Shown here: one piece after another, positions 21,350 to 32,512 of the stretch
How positions within the stretch are numbered: the first letter of the stretch is position 1
Layout: the number at the start of each line of letters is the position of its first letter
From: Effrenium voratum
Lineage: Eukaryota > Sar > Dinophyceae > Suessiales > Symbiodiniaceae
DNA length: 64,000 bases
Assembly: GCA_963377175.1 (NCBI GenBank)
Contig: CAUJNA010001015.1
Location: 12,501 to 76,500 of the forward strand
Direction of reading: 5' to 3'
Notes under the pieces: generated by a model
Told to the model about the DNA's origin: nothing
Seen by the model: only the letters and a program-made list of their open reading frames with translations
Database searches by the model: none
Program-made: the position numbers and the translations under genes

Positions 21350-24300
21350 TCATTCTATGCACAGCGCCTCCGCCAGTAGGAGGCGCACTTCCTGGCGGTG
21401 CATCTTGAAAAGCGGCGTCGCCGGGCTGGCGGCTGCAGGCCGCGCCACGCAGCGCAAGGGCCGCTCCTTTGCATCCGGCGACAGCTCCCGCAGCGCCGTG
21501 GCAAAGCGCGGGGCCACGTAGGACCACGGGCCCATGTTCTTTGGCTCCTCCTGAACCCAGTACAGCTCGGCATCTGGATACTGGCTGCACACCACTGCCA
21601 CGCTCATTGCAGGAAAAGGCGCCACTTGCTCCAAGCGATGCAGCATCACGGTACCTTCAAGGCAGCGCGCTGCACGGGCGTGATGCAAATCGTAGAACAC
21701 CTTCCCGCTGCAAAAGATCAGCCTTCTGCAGCGCTTGGTCGAGACCGATGTGCTCATGTTGTCGCCACTGCTGCCTTCCTGGATGAGACGCTGAAAGCGT
21801 GTGCCAGACACCATGTGCTCCAGGGGTGAGCGGCAGGGCCTATGGTGGAGCAAGTACTTCCCAGTCATCAGAATCAGGGGCTTGGCAAAGCTTCGATGAA
21901 CTTGGCGTCTGAGAACATGAAACAAATTCGCAGGCGTGGTGACATATGCTATCATGATGTTCCGGCAGAAGTCGAAGCTCTCTTGCAGCAATGCCAGGGA
22001 ATGAACGCTTTGCTCCCTCTCCCGCGCTTCTCCAGATCTAATAGCATCAAGCACCCGCTGCACAGCAGCTTTTGCCTCTTGCTTCTTCTTCTCCTCCAGG
22101 GCCTTGTCTGGCGCCGGCCAGAGCATCTCGGGGTCCTCATCCACGAGCTGCAGAAAGCGCTCCGGGCGCGCGGAGGAGTGCTCGGGGCCCTGGCCCTCCA
22201 GCCCGTGCGGCAGCAGCATGACCAAGTTGCTGAGGTTTCCCCACTTCTGCTCGCCGCTGGCGATGAAGTTGTCGATGATGGGCTGGGCGCAGTTGGCGAA
22301 GTCCCCGAACTGCGCCTCCCACATGGTCAGAGCCAGGCCGGCGCCCTCCTCAAGGGAATAGCCATACTCGTAGCCCAGGATGGCGAGCTCTGAGAGGGAG
22401 GAGTTGCAGATCACAGCCTCCGATTGCTCCCCAAGGCCCAAGTCGCTCAGCATACTGTGAGGCGTCGCGCTGTTCTGGTCATAGATGATACTATGCCTCT
22501 GGTTGAAGGTGCCTCGCTCGACATCCTGTCCTGACAGTCGCACGTGGCACGGCGGATGCACCACGTAGTGCAGCTCCTCCTCCGTCAGTAGGCCCGTGTT
22601 GGGCGCCTCGTGCCGCTTGGGGTCAAAGCGAAGGGTCAAGGAGCCAATCGCCAGAGTCTCCGCCAGAGCCCAGTCCACGCGGCCCGTCCGCAGTTGAAGG
22701 CGCCTCGCTTGGAAGAGCTTACACACCGTGGGGTGCGCCTTCACGTGCTCCGGGATGCGGCAGGTGGCCTCGCCGATTTGGGTCAGCCACGACAGAGGCA
22801 GGCCCGTGAGGTTCACCGGCCGCGTCTGCGCGTCGTGGATCTTCCAGTCTTGCAGCCCCACGCCCAGCTGCGAATACCGGTGCTCTGCCTCCGGTCAGGC
22901 ATCAGAAAAAACACAAATAAGGGTCAAAAATGAACACCCTCTCAGGATCAAAACACAAACAAATAGGTATCAAAAGAAAAACCGACCATCATCTATTGCA
23001 CAGACATCAGCTTTCGTGAGGCACACAAGAACACAACCCACGATTCTACTTTGTGCGTAGCATGCACCACATCTCCTGAAAGGGTTGGCAGTTTATTCGG
23101 CAAAGAGTGCACTTCTCGCTTAGATGCATCCACCAGTCAAACTGCTATCTGTATCAAAGTCAAAACACGGGGGGTTGCAGGGGGGGTTGGCGGGTGAACA
23201 CAGGTTTCGAAGCAATGATAATTCGGGAAGGGTAGCACTGCTCCGTCAGGGACATCCACCGGCGCAACTGCTTAAATACATATCAAAACACTAGCAGGAG
23301 GTGTTCGAAGCAGTGATGATTCGGCGAACGGCTTCTTCGTATCCATGGAGAAAAAAACAGAAAAAAACGCAGGGTGGGGGGGGCTTCCTTCCCTCCATCC
23401 CTCCCTCCCTCCCTTCCTGCATGATGTATTGTTTTCTATTGATGCCTATTTGTTGTTCAGTCATCTCCATTTGTTTTCTTTCATCCCTTGTTGTTGCTTG
23501 AGGCCTATGCCCGCCTCCAGCTCCTCGAAGATCTGGTCCACCTCCGCTTCCACGTCCTCCTTCTTGACGATACCCGCCTCCACCAGCACCGCGCAGTACT
23601 GCTGCGCCACCGGCGGGTGCCGGTCCATGCGCTCCTGCGTCAGCGGCTGAGTCAGCGAGGCATCGTCCACCTCGCTGTGGCCTTCCCGGCGGTAGCAAAC
23701 CAAGTCCACGACCACGTCCTTTCGGAAGACCTGGCGGTGGTTGTGAAAAATAGGGTCACCCCCAAAATGGCACGCTGGTAAATGGAAACGACTCAAACCT
23801 GTGGTCCATATCCTGGTGGTTTAATTTTGACCCATACCTTCATACCCACCTGACGGTACTCCGCGGCCAACTTGGCAGCAAAGATGACGGCATCCACGTC
23901 ATCCGCGTTCACATGGAAGATCGGGGCATCGTTGACTTTGGCCACGTTCGTGCAATGGTAGGAGGAGCGCGCCGCACGCGGATCTGTGGTAAAACCCACC
24001 ATGTTGTTGATGATGAAGTGCACCGTGCCCCCGGTGGTGTAGGCAGGGAGATCAGCAAGTTGCAGGCACTCAGAGATGATGCCCTGGCCACAGAAGGCTG
24101 CGTCACCGTGAATGAGAACGCCCATGACACGCAGCATGTCTTGGTCGCCCATGTAGTCCTGCTTTGCCCTGGTCATGCCAAGCACCACCGGATCCACCGC
24201 TTCCAAGTGTGAAGGGTTCGGAGCCAAGGTGAAATGCACGTCCTTGCTTCCCACCGTACAAGCACCGCGAGTCCCCAGGTGGTACTTGAGGTCGCCCAGA

Positions 24301-25196
24301 AAGTCGTTCTGTTCGCCAAACTCACTGCAAACCTCCCAGACTCTCTTCCCCAGGAAGTTCACCAGCACATTGAGCCGGCCCCGGTGGGCCATGCCCAGCT
24401 GCAAGTGCTCCATGCCCAGCTCGCTGGCCTTCTCGGTCAAGGACCACAAGGCGGGCAGCAAAGCCTCGCAGCCCTTGAGGCCGAAGCGCTTGGCCTTCGG
24501 AAACTTGGTGCCCAGAAAGACCTCGAGGGTGTCGGCGCGCAGCAGCCGGTGGAACGCGGCTTTGCGGGCACCGGGGCAGGGGCCGCGGGATTCCACGCGC
24601 TCTTCTAGCCACCACCTCTCTGAAGGATTGTCGATGTGCTGGTGCTCCATGCTGAATGTTGAGGCATAAGCACTGTGCAGGCGATCGACAAGACTCCTGA
24701 AGGTCCAAACGCCGCTTGGCGCCTCACCCCAGAAGGCAGGCACCTCCACGCCTGCCGGCAGTGGGTCTGTCTCTGCGAAATCTTCAAGGGCAAAGACACC
24801 GAGGTCGATTCTCTCCGGATACTCCCGAAGTAGCTGGTTCACATCGATGCTGTGAATTTTCTGACCATGGCGGCCACCGACTCGCCAGTGGACGGGCTCG
24901 TCTGGAGACAGCTTGCGAGACTGCTTCCCCCGCAGCGGGTCCAAACACGCCGCCAGATGGCCGCGATGTCGGAAGGCCTGTGCCAGGCGGAAGATCCGCA
25001 CGGAGGCGTGCCAGTCTCTCAGCAGCCTGTCCTCGCCAAACGTCTGCAAGGGATTGCTGGTGCAGGTTCGAGCTTGCCATAGTCTCCTTGAAGGGTCAGC
25101 CAAAACCTTGCGCATGCAGGCGGCCCATGACAGCCCAAGAGCCAGGCAAACAGCTTGAGCCAAATCCTCCAGCACACGATGTTTGTTGTTTGCCAC
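21350..25196 (-). CDS. OGDH: 2-oxoglutarate dehydrogenase E1 component (three exons)
   Basis: Thiamine-diphosphate E1 of the mitochondrial 2-oxoglutarate dehydrogenase complex, which decarboxylates 2-oxoglutarate and passes the succinyl group to E2 lipoate. Exons: 23850-25196, 23515-23730, 21350-22888, all in phase 0. Exon 1 has FRHRGHLAACLDPL, GMAHRGRLNVLVN, NPSHLEAVDPVV, the TPP/Mg motif GDAAFCGQG and NNMVGFTTDP, and IFHVNADDVDAV. Exon 2 starts VFRKDVVVDLVCYRREGHSE and has TQPL. Exon 3 has CHVRLSGQDVERGTF, YEYGYSLEE, WEAQFGDFAN, LLPHGLEGQGPEHSSARPER and the C-terminal LYWVQEEPKNMGPW, then the stop at 21350. The modelled total is about 1030 residues, the usual E1 length. The open frame begins at a GTG after an in-frame stop, so a start exon with the targeting peptide is probably upstream. 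Intron 1 is a family-1 element; intron 2 (22889-23514, 626 nt) starts GC and ends AG, with GAG at both exon ends. No frameshift seen. Confidence 0.97.
23731..23849 (-). mobile_element. Introner: family-1 element forming OGDH intron 1
   Basis: A 119-nt GT-AG intron between the codons for EYRQ and VFRK of OGDH. On the minus strand the exon ends CAG, the intron runs GTGGGTATGAAGG ... CCACCGCCAG, and the next exon begins GTCTTCC; CAGGT therefore appears at both edges like a target-site duplication. About 100 of the 119 nt are the family-1 element: GGTATGGGTCAAAATTAAAC at one end, GACCCTATTTTTCACAACC at the other, with the family's CCAGGATATGGACC and GTTTCCATTTACCAG middle. Removing it restores the invariant E1 reading frame exactly, so its splicing is essential for this protein. 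Confidence 0.9.
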
Positions 25197-25517
25197 TCAA
25201 TGGTTTTCCCACACAGGACAAAGTCCACGAACTTGGGGAGAGAGAAGAATCAACCCGCTTGCTCGGTTGGGTTCTGGCCCGATGCCTCCAGCCTCGCAAG
25301 CAGTCGCGGCCTCAGCCGGCACGGAAGAAGCTGGAGCTGCGAGTGTCATGATCTAAAGTGATCTGCCCAAAACCCATGGTAAAGAATCGAAGGGGGTGAC
25401 CTGTCCGTGTTGATTGCGGCTCGCACGAGCAGCGCTCCAAACCCAGTTACTAGAGGTTTATGTGGGCCGTGCAATAACCCGACGTCACCAAAAAAAACAG
25501 TAGAAGCACCCACTAAA

Positions 25518-25642
25518 ATGGCTGTGGGTCAAAACCAATGGTACGATTTTGGGATAGGTGCACCACCCATTTTAGTCTATTTTAGTGGGGGTTAGGATGC
25601 TCACTGGGGGTACCAGTACCACGGGGTTTTGACCCATGGCCA
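25518..25642. mobile_element. Family-3 inverted-repeat element, copy 1
   Basis: Begins ATGGCTGTGGGTCAAAACCA and ends GGTTTTGACCCATGGCCA, a strong inverted repeat. The centre has GGTGCACCACCCATTTTAGT followed by CTATTTTAGTGGGGGTTAGG. Ends resemble family 1 but the centre is different, so I treat it as a sister family. Confidence 0.85.
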
Positions 25643-26904
25643 AATGGCCAAAAGGGGGGTTGAGGCGCTTATCGATTACCAGCCTCACGTGAAAACCCGC
25701 TCGATGCCAAGTCGCATAATCTGCACCACAGAGGTCGCGCAGGTGGATTCTCGTGGGGCCTCGCAGGCATGCGCTTGACCGTGGACCTAGGGGGGCGCTC
25801 CCCTCGAAAAGCGATGAGTCCCTAAAATGCACCCCCTATGAATCAACCCAATGAATCAAGCAGGGGTTCTGGGGTTCCCACTCGCTGAATTTGAGCGTTC
25901 TCCTTTACGCAAATGAATTCCAAGGACATCGGAACATCTCGAACCCCATGGAGGGTGCATTCTCCAAACGCTGGAAAAACTCCCACCCGAGAACCCACAA
26001 GTCCAAAGGCGGAAAGGCGGCCTTGGGAGACGCCTCGGGACCACGGCCCTCGGTGATCTCCTAGCGGCCGGGGCGACCGTGCAGCTTCCCCCAAATGGGT
26101 TCGGAGCCCTGCAAGAACCAGGAGTTCAAATCAATCCACATCCAAATTACCAACTGAAGGTTGCCTGACAATGGGGATTTGTTCGACGCCGGGGGAAAAA
26201 ACACCTCCAACTGGCCAACAGGTGGATTCGTTGAGAAAACGAACCCCTCTTTTTTCCCTGACCAGCAAGAACCCCATTTTCCTGCGCTCAAAAAGCTGAG
26301 CACCATCCCTCGCACCGCCCTCCTGCCAGACTGGTATCAGCCTGGAGCAAATGGAAGCCGGACGTCTCTGACCAAGTCCGGAGCGCTAGGCTTCCGGCGC
26401 ATCAAAGAACTCCTCTGCCAGGAACTCTTGGGTTTGCTCCAGTTCCATGTGCAATGCCTGGCGATCTTCGGAAGAGAGCCGTCGGATTCCCAGTGCAAGC
26501 TTGCGCAGCGTCTACACCCTCCCTCAGTCATCATGTGAAGCGAGTTGTCCTTGTTGTAGCTCCCAGACACACAGAAACGAGCGGCCAGAGTTCTGCACGA
26601 CGTGAGCGCGGCCTTCTGCGGCAGCCCACGGCATCGTTGCTCCGGCCCTCTGACACACGTCAGCAACCGCTCAAAGCCTCGGCCAGCTGTTGAATTCCAT
26701 TTCCAAATCGTCGGCTGACATGCAAAGCAGTCAGCGAATCCAATACGATTCGGCTCAAAACCTATCGGTCAAAGTGAAAGCGTGCCAAAGAAGACCCCTG
26801 GGAGTTTCTCAAAATGGACAAACTAAAGGCCCCGAATGCACCTTTCAACCCGCTGCCTTTTCGTCAGCGGCTTAGGTCACTTTGGACCCGCGAGCCGGTC
26901 GCAT

Positions 26905-27195
26905 TCAAAACCTAATGTAACCTACCTGAGCCACGGTCAATATTTGGGGGTTGGGCCCCGAGTTTTGAACATGGGTAACCTTTCCCGTGTGAAGAAAGTT
27001 ATGTTTTTGTTTGGTGTTTTCCCTGGTGGTCATCCCACGTTTTACGGACATTTGATCAACCCCTATTTGTTGTGTCCGCCCATGACAGGGGAGGTTGGTG
27101 AGTAACCCCAATTTGCAAGAGAAATTTGGGGAGTGTCTCCCTGTTATCTATCCCCTTTTCTACAGTTGATGACAGGAAATATTGACCGTTGCTCA
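26905..27195. repeat. Family-5 dispersed element, copy 2
   Basis: Same order of blocks as 19120-19400: TTGGGCCCCGAG, GAGTAACCCCAATTTG, TTGGGGAGTGTCTCCC, TCTACAGTTGATGACAGG. Divergence between the two copies is appreciable. No open frame of interest. Confidence 0.55.
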
Positions 27196-27498
27196 TGTGA
27201 AGAATTAAACAAGCTTCTTGCCCCACCTATTTCTTGCTGGGGCTCAGTGTCCCTTACCTAACATCTACTCGGGTTTTGATTGTGGCTCATCTACGACCAC
27301 GGCTCTAAACTCATCCCAACTGCCGCAAAACTTGTCGTAGCTCTTCCGCATCAGCGCTGCAAGCGGAAACCTAGCGAGAGAAACCAAAAACTGTGTCCAT
27401 CTGATTCAAGGCAGCGGACTCAAGAAGCTTTGACCCGTCAAGGGCAGAATGAAAAACTTAGCCGGAAACCTTGGTTCCCTAGACCTGCTTCTTCATGA

Positions 27499-27609
27499 TA
27501 TGGCCATGGGTCAAAAGCCAAATCGTACCCCAATCCCCACTAAAATAGACTAAAATGGGTGGTGCACCTATCCCAAAATCGTACCATTGGTTTTGACCCA
27601 CAGCCATAT
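27499..27609. mobile_element. Family-3 element, copy 2 (inverted relative to copy 1)
   Basis: Runs TATGGCCATGGGTCAAAAGC ... CCCACTAAAATAGACTAAAA ... CCATTGGTTTTGACCCACAG, the reverse complement order of copy 1. Copies 1 and 2 are therefore inverted about 1.9 kb apart. Confidence 0.85.
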
Positions 27610-28500
27610 TGCAAGAAACAGGTACACTGAATTGGAGCCACCCATCTTTTCGCCAAGCAGCTGTTCTCGTTGGCCCTGGCTCACGATAGATGCCTAAGCC
27701 GGCCGGTTGAAACCGCTCGGGACTCGGTACCCCTAAAACGAAAACCATCAGGACCGCCGTGGCACGATTTTGGGGTGCGCCCTCAAAAAAGACACCCCCA
27801 AGTTTGTTCAAAACCGCAAACCTGCGGAAATCCCCGTGGCAGCCAGCGGCGAGTCCACTTGCAATAGTGAGCCCATATCTGTCGGCTTGGGGCGAGGCCT
27901 GCAGAATCACCTCGTCTCACACATCTGAGCATGTAATCGATGCTTTCAAGCCGACGAACTCTGCCGCTTGAGCAGCGCCCCAAGCCCATTGGCTTTGATT
28001 TGTTTTTATCGGCCTCACTATTTTGATTAAACCAGGTAGGAGTTGTTGAAATTGCCACCCAAGTTCCGGGCGCTGCTCACTTGGATGTTTCTCAAAATTC
28101 GAGCCTCCTTTTTGGAAGGGGTCCCGAATTTTAAGACACGCCCACTTGTTTCATGCAGGTGGCAGGCTTCCTCTCCTCCACCGCTGCAGCCACTTCTTTC
28201 GCCACCCTGCGGCTGTCCGCGTCGGCCAACTGCGCAAAGACCTCGAAATCCGCGGGATCCAGCGCCGGGCCGTTTCTGCGGCTCGTTTCACATGGATGTC
28301 TCTCTTTTTAGGGAACCCAAAGCTTTCTGTGACAGTCTTTGGTTGGTTTCAAGGGGAAAAGGACATCCGTTGCGCAAATCTAGAAAGTTCCCGTAATTTC
28401 AAGACAAGCGGTTCGAATCTGTGGGTCATGGTCATGGTTTCACTGGGAATCCCTACCATGATTCATGACCATCCCTACCCCAAGCAAAGGAGCAGGTGTT

Positions 28501-29200
28501 TCAACAATTGAAAAGCTCGTCTGAGGTCCAAGCGCAAAAGCCCATAGACATGGTGTCCAAGTAGCTGTTCTCCTCCCCAAGACACTCAGAACGCGAGCAA
28601 TTGTTGTAGTCTCCGGACTGGGTCCCAAAATGAAAGAACGGTCTGCCTCGTGGTTTCCTACTTTACGCTGAGCCTCAACAAAGGCAGACCCACCTGTCCT
28701 GCAGGTTGATGAAGATGTCGGAATTGCCGTTGACACCAATACCGTGTGCAATGGAGACAGTGCCAGCTTGATTGGATATGAAGGTCCCGATGTTGGTTTC
28801 CTTGGAGGCAAGTTGATTGTCGTCATCAGGCATTGCGCGGTTCTGGAAACGAACTGGCTGTCATAGTCTGAACCCAACCAAGATACCATTTCACGGCTAC
28901 AGCAAGCGGCACCTCTTAGAACGCGGCATTCTCCGCTAGCTCCGGATATGGGTTCTCGACCTTGCACTGCCAGGCTCGAAGCCTTCGCTTGCACCTTCCA
29001 ACCCCCAGCCTCGGTCTCCTCAGGGAGCCAAAGGCCCCACCTGAAAAGCGCAGGGCACCATGGTTTGACTCGACGGCAACTCCCAGGAATTGGTTTCCTT
29101 TCGAGATAGAAGCGGTGGTTAGACTGGGAAGCCGGCTGCAATACAAAGTCCGAGCGGTAAAAGTAGCAACCGTCATACAAGCCGGCATCCACCAAACGGC
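28501..29200 (-). CDS. Cyclophilin-type peptidyl-prolyl cis-trans isomerase (5' exon missing)
   Basis: Prolyl isomerase fold: the modelled exons join in frame and follow the cyclophilin core. Exon 29133-29200: RLVDAGLYDGCYFYRSDFVL (the FYxGxxFHRxxxxFVxQ strand of the family). Exon 28699-28842 (144 nt, phase 0): NRAMPDDDNQLASKETNIGT, FISNQAGTVSIAHGIGVNGN and SDIFINLQ, which match the GTxSxA and SxFFINL motifs. Exon 28501-28572: ENSYLDTMSMGFCAW, the LD...GFCVF region, reaching a stop at 28501. Intron donors are GC (after CCG at 29133) and GA (after CAG at 28699), both ending AG. Active-site Phe/Arg positions are partly altered (YRSDFVLQ rather than HRVIxxFxxQ; DIFI for QFFI), so catalytic strength is uncertain. 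The N-terminal part, possibly with a membrane anchor or signal, was not found. The stop may be read through by another splice. Confidence 0.78.
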
Positions 29201-29451
29201 CTTGTGCAAGATGGCGTCTGGCTCATGAAGCTTCATTATCTCTCCACTTTGGGGTCCCAGCAAACATGCTCCACCGTTCGCGGCGCTGAATCCGGGCGAA
29301 GTATCATTTTGATGCTGCCCAAGTCAGTCCTCAACATCAAGGTGCTTAGATGCCAAACGGGCAGGCCGGAATGCAGCTTGGTCACTCAAGCAGGAGATAT
29401 TTTGTTGGAACCTCCGCCTGCGGTACTTCGGAATCAAAGCTCAGCTGGGGG

Positions 29452-29555
29452 TGTCTCAAATAGTGGTGTCGCCGAAAAGGTCGGTATTTTTTGGTCTCCC
29501 GTTAAATACCAAAAATTTGAGAACCCCCCCCCCCCCAGCTGAATGCGTTTGAGAC
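29452..29555. mobile_element. Family-2 inverted-repeat element
   Basis: Near-perfect ends: GTGTCTCAAATAGTGG at the left and TTTGAGACACC at the right. The middle has GGTCTCCCGTTAAATACC and a C14 run. An exon-like minus-strand block lies immediately beyond it at about 29556-29640 (SLRCLLLLDSDGTAACGIAW then LRDPVTILR), so the element would open an intron there. Confidence 0.8.
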
Positions 29556-29642
29556 ACCTGAGAATCGTCACAGGGTCGCGCAACCACGCGATGCCGCACG
29601 CTGCGGTGCCGTCCGAATCCAGCAAGAGTAAGCACCTCAGAC

Positions 29643-31049
29643 TGGCGACTCGACATAACTCCGGCTCCAAACACAACTCCCGCTTTCCTTCACCCCATAC
29701 GTTGACACCATTGTTTTTGGTATTTACAGGCGAATCGTCATTTCAGGGATTCTTAGGTGGTGCAGGCTTTCGTGCACCCACAGTATGTCCATCATATTCA
29801 ACCAGAAACGTGGCACAGTGGCACATGGTTGCGGCCTGGACACCATCGGCTGAAGCCGGCGATTGCGGTCTTTTCCGGCGATTGGGGTGCCTCAGTGGGC
29901 AACGCACGGAAGTGCAAAGATTTCCCCAAGAATCGTCTGAGTGAGTCCCCTGACTTTGGGAGATTTTGAGGTCGCCCTCCATTTCTCTCCGCAAGGACCA
30001 TGGACGGTTGGATTTTCTGACCGAACCTGTGACCATTCTGTCCGAGAATCGGCATGCGGACGTGCCAGCCAACGTCGCCTCGGCTGAAGGGATCAAAGCT
30101 CCGAGGTTGCATGAAACCCGCTTCCTCTCTTGGCGTGTCTGCATGCTGCCGCAGATGCTACCGGAGCCTCGATGCATGGCGGGCAAGCACGGCGAGGCCG
30201 CCATTCAAGGTGCATCCAACGAACAAAATCCCGGGAGTGAAAAAAGGTGTCCGGAAAGAATCTGCGAATTTGATCCCACCTGCAGGGCAAAGGTGCCGCC
30301 CAGAGGTGCCACTAGGAGATACCCAACAAGGGCCCCACTTCTGCTGTGAATCTGCGCACGGATCTCGACGAAACCAATGGCCCCACAGGCCTGCGGCCTT
30401 TGATCCAAAACGCCGGCCGGGGTGACTCAAAACATGCGACGGCCCCTGGAAAAATAAGAAGAAGAAAAAACGAAATGAGGTCTTGAAGTGTATGGTTTCC
30501 TGTCGGAGTCCCTTTGAAAAACACCCACACACACACACACACACCAAAAAAAAGGTTGTAACCCCCTCCCCCCCCCACCCGTCCCCCCCTCCCACGAAAC
30601 ACGCACACCCAGGCGGAAGCAAGCCCTTCGCTCGGTCTCTTTCCGGGGCCCCCAGCAGCTGCGGCCCCGGCGTGGCCTCTGTTGCGATCCGTGGCTGCGA
30701 CTAAAAAATCCAAGAGCTGGCAAACCGCAGGCTTGAGTCATTGGTCTGAGTCATTGGTTTGAGTCGTTGGTTTCAGTCAGTCGTTTCAGTAATTGGTTTC
30801 AGTCATTGGTTTCAGTTCCATTTCCATATGCCAGCGCGCCATTCTGGGAACCATCGGTTGGAGCCACAGCCCATTTGTGGCAAAAAGAAAAAACCAAACT
30901 CAGGGAATCGACACCGCCCATAGGCTCGCCCTGGGTTTTCAACCAGACGCAAAAAAACATTGCCGCACCCAATTTGCGGGGTTGCAACTTTCTGTTCCGA
31001 GAACCCAACTCCGCTTGGCCAAACATACCCCGCGGGCCGAAGTGATCTC
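29643..31049. other. Spacer with unassigned open frames
   Basis: Several minus-strand frames of 100-150 codons overlap between 29743 and 30620; a stretch near 29990-30100 (GDVGWHVRMPILGQNG) could be an exon, but there is no family and no clear splice pair. Around 30526-30600 there is a CACACAC run followed by C-rich sequence; 30735-30810 repeats GGTTTCAGTCATT-like 12-mers. 30830-31045 contains a diverged family-1-like element (GGAGCCACAGCCC end). Confidence 0.35.
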
Positions 31050-31188
31050 TCAGCTTGGGCGGCTGCTCTTGCCTGTCTGCTCCGTACACCGACACACTCA
31101 TCAACCGCTGCCAGCGGATGATGCGGGACAGGCCTCGGGGAAATGCACAAACGCTCGCAAGCCCCGCAAATTCCACTGCCTGGACCTC
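31050..31188 (-). CDS. Probable internal exon, unknown protein
   Basis: Between an acceptor GACTGCGAG and a donor GGGTATGT, the minus strand reads VQAVEFAGLASVCAFPRGLS then RIIRWQRLMSVSVYGADRQE and QPPKLRDHFGPR with no stop. The intron that follows holds a diverged element. No family recognised. Confidence 0.45.
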
Positions 31189-31869
31189 GCAGTCAAGACC
31201 TGTGCCCTCTTCGCAAACCATCAAACTGGCAAAAAAGCGCTTCCCTTCCTGTCCAACTCAGAAGCCTCCTTCTTTACCCAAAGACCCCGCTTTATCCTGG
31301 TGTCCTTTTGGAAGTGTTTGGAGTTTATGTGGACTTACGCCAAAACCTTCTGCCGGCACGAGCCAATTCGTGGGAACTCCTTTTAGCGGATTCCCTTCCG
31401 GTTCCTCAGAATTGTCTCTCTTGGACCCTCACGATGGCTTCGGCTTCCCGGCTTCCCCTCAAAACCCAACCAAAAGAGGGTTCCCCCCAACGACGACAAA
31501 GGGCCGCCAATTTGTGAGAAGTAGCCTGAGTCTTCGCGAATGAACCAGAGAACCTTAAAGACAACCAGTTGCTGATGCAATTCCGGCGAAAACTCCCACA
31601 AAAGTCCCCAACCAGCCACCCTTTTCTTGGAGTTTCAAATCGAAACCAAAAGGGATCACCCCCTAATTCCGTGTCCAATCCCCATTTTGACACGTAACCC
31701 TCTAAGCCACCAACTCCAAACCCCTCCAAACCCCTTTGAACTCCAAACCCACTCGACTCCTGACCTCACCTAGCCTTCCTCCCTACTCACCCAAAACGAC
31801 CCGACCCACCCGACTCACCCGACTCCCACCCCACTCCCACCCGACTCGACTCGCCCGAAACGGCCACCG

Positions 31870-32090
31870 GGCGCCCGGGCAGCCTTTGCGGCCCATGGCC
31901 TTGTGCTCCCGATGCTCCCGCTCCAGCTGCTCTAACCGCACCGCCCGCTTGCGCCGCGCGCGCCGGCACCTCATCCCACCGAGAGCTCTCGGTGGTCGGT
32001 GGACGTCAGTCGATGCGGGCAAAGAAGGCCGAGGCCGCGGAGAAGAAGGAGAGGAAGGCAGGCGGGTTCGCGGCTTTTTTTGCGGCGAAG
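31870..32090 (-). CDS. Possible exon with a basic, leucine-spaced helix
   Basis: Minus-strand frame with RCRRARRKRAVRLEQLEREH then REHKAMGRK, preceded by a Pro/Ser-rich stretch. The basic run followed by charged heptads resembles a bZIP basic region or a nuclear localisation segment. The plus strand over the same bases is also open, and the region 31740-31870 is a CCCACTCGACTC-type tandem repeat, so confidence is low. Confidence 0.3.
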
Positions 32091-32357
32091 GGTAATTATG
32101 TTTTTTCAGGTTGGGTGTGAGGGGAAACCAAAAGGCGATACATTGGGGGCTTCCCTAGTTTGACACAGACTTGGCTGATTGCGCCTCGGCTGATTGTGCC
32201 CCAATTGGAGGAGGGTACAATATGATTGAATCCTGAAAAATATGGGCGGTTGGTTTTGACCAGAAGCTGCACGTGGCAAGGTGAAAACTGTCCACCTTGA
32301 AGGCTCCCAGAAACAGACTTCAGGCGACAGCCAATTGTTCAGGCAGCCACTATTTCA

Positions 32358-32452
32358 GTGTTTCTCAAAATTGTGGACCGCCTCTTAGTCGGTATTTAAA
32401 GAAATCAAGAGCAGCCCAACCATTTTAGGGGGCCACGATTTTGAGAAGCGCC
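32358..32452. mobile_element. Family-2 inverted-repeat element
   Basis: GTTTCTCAAAATTGTGGACC at the left, CCACGATTTTGAGAAGCG at the right, with AGTCGGTATTTAAAG and ACCATTTTAGGGGGCC inside. It lies just downstream (3') of the stop codon of the gene at 32513-33600. Confidence 0.75.
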
Positions 32453-32512
32453 AATTTCATTACAAGGGCAAGTGCCAAGTCCAATAAGTTGACCAGAGCG
32501 CATAAGCTTCGC

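Larger units (their letters stand above)
25197..28500. other. Intergenic stretch with dispersed elements and one possible exon
   Basis: Upstream of OGDH; should hold its 5' exon, which I could not find. It contains two family-3 copies, one family-5 copy, degenerate family-2 pieces near 28071-28150 and 28290-28400, and one minus-strand block at about 26395-26520 reading LRKLALGIRRLSSEDRQALH then MELEQTQEFLAEEFFDAPEA before a stop. That last block looks coding (helical, charged) but has no family. Nothing else is supported. Confidence 0.4.

Noticed and set aside
25194..25196. Start of OGDH at this position
   Set aside because: The codon is GTG, preceded by an in-frame stop. It only marks the edge of an open frame; the true start should lie in an upstream exon.
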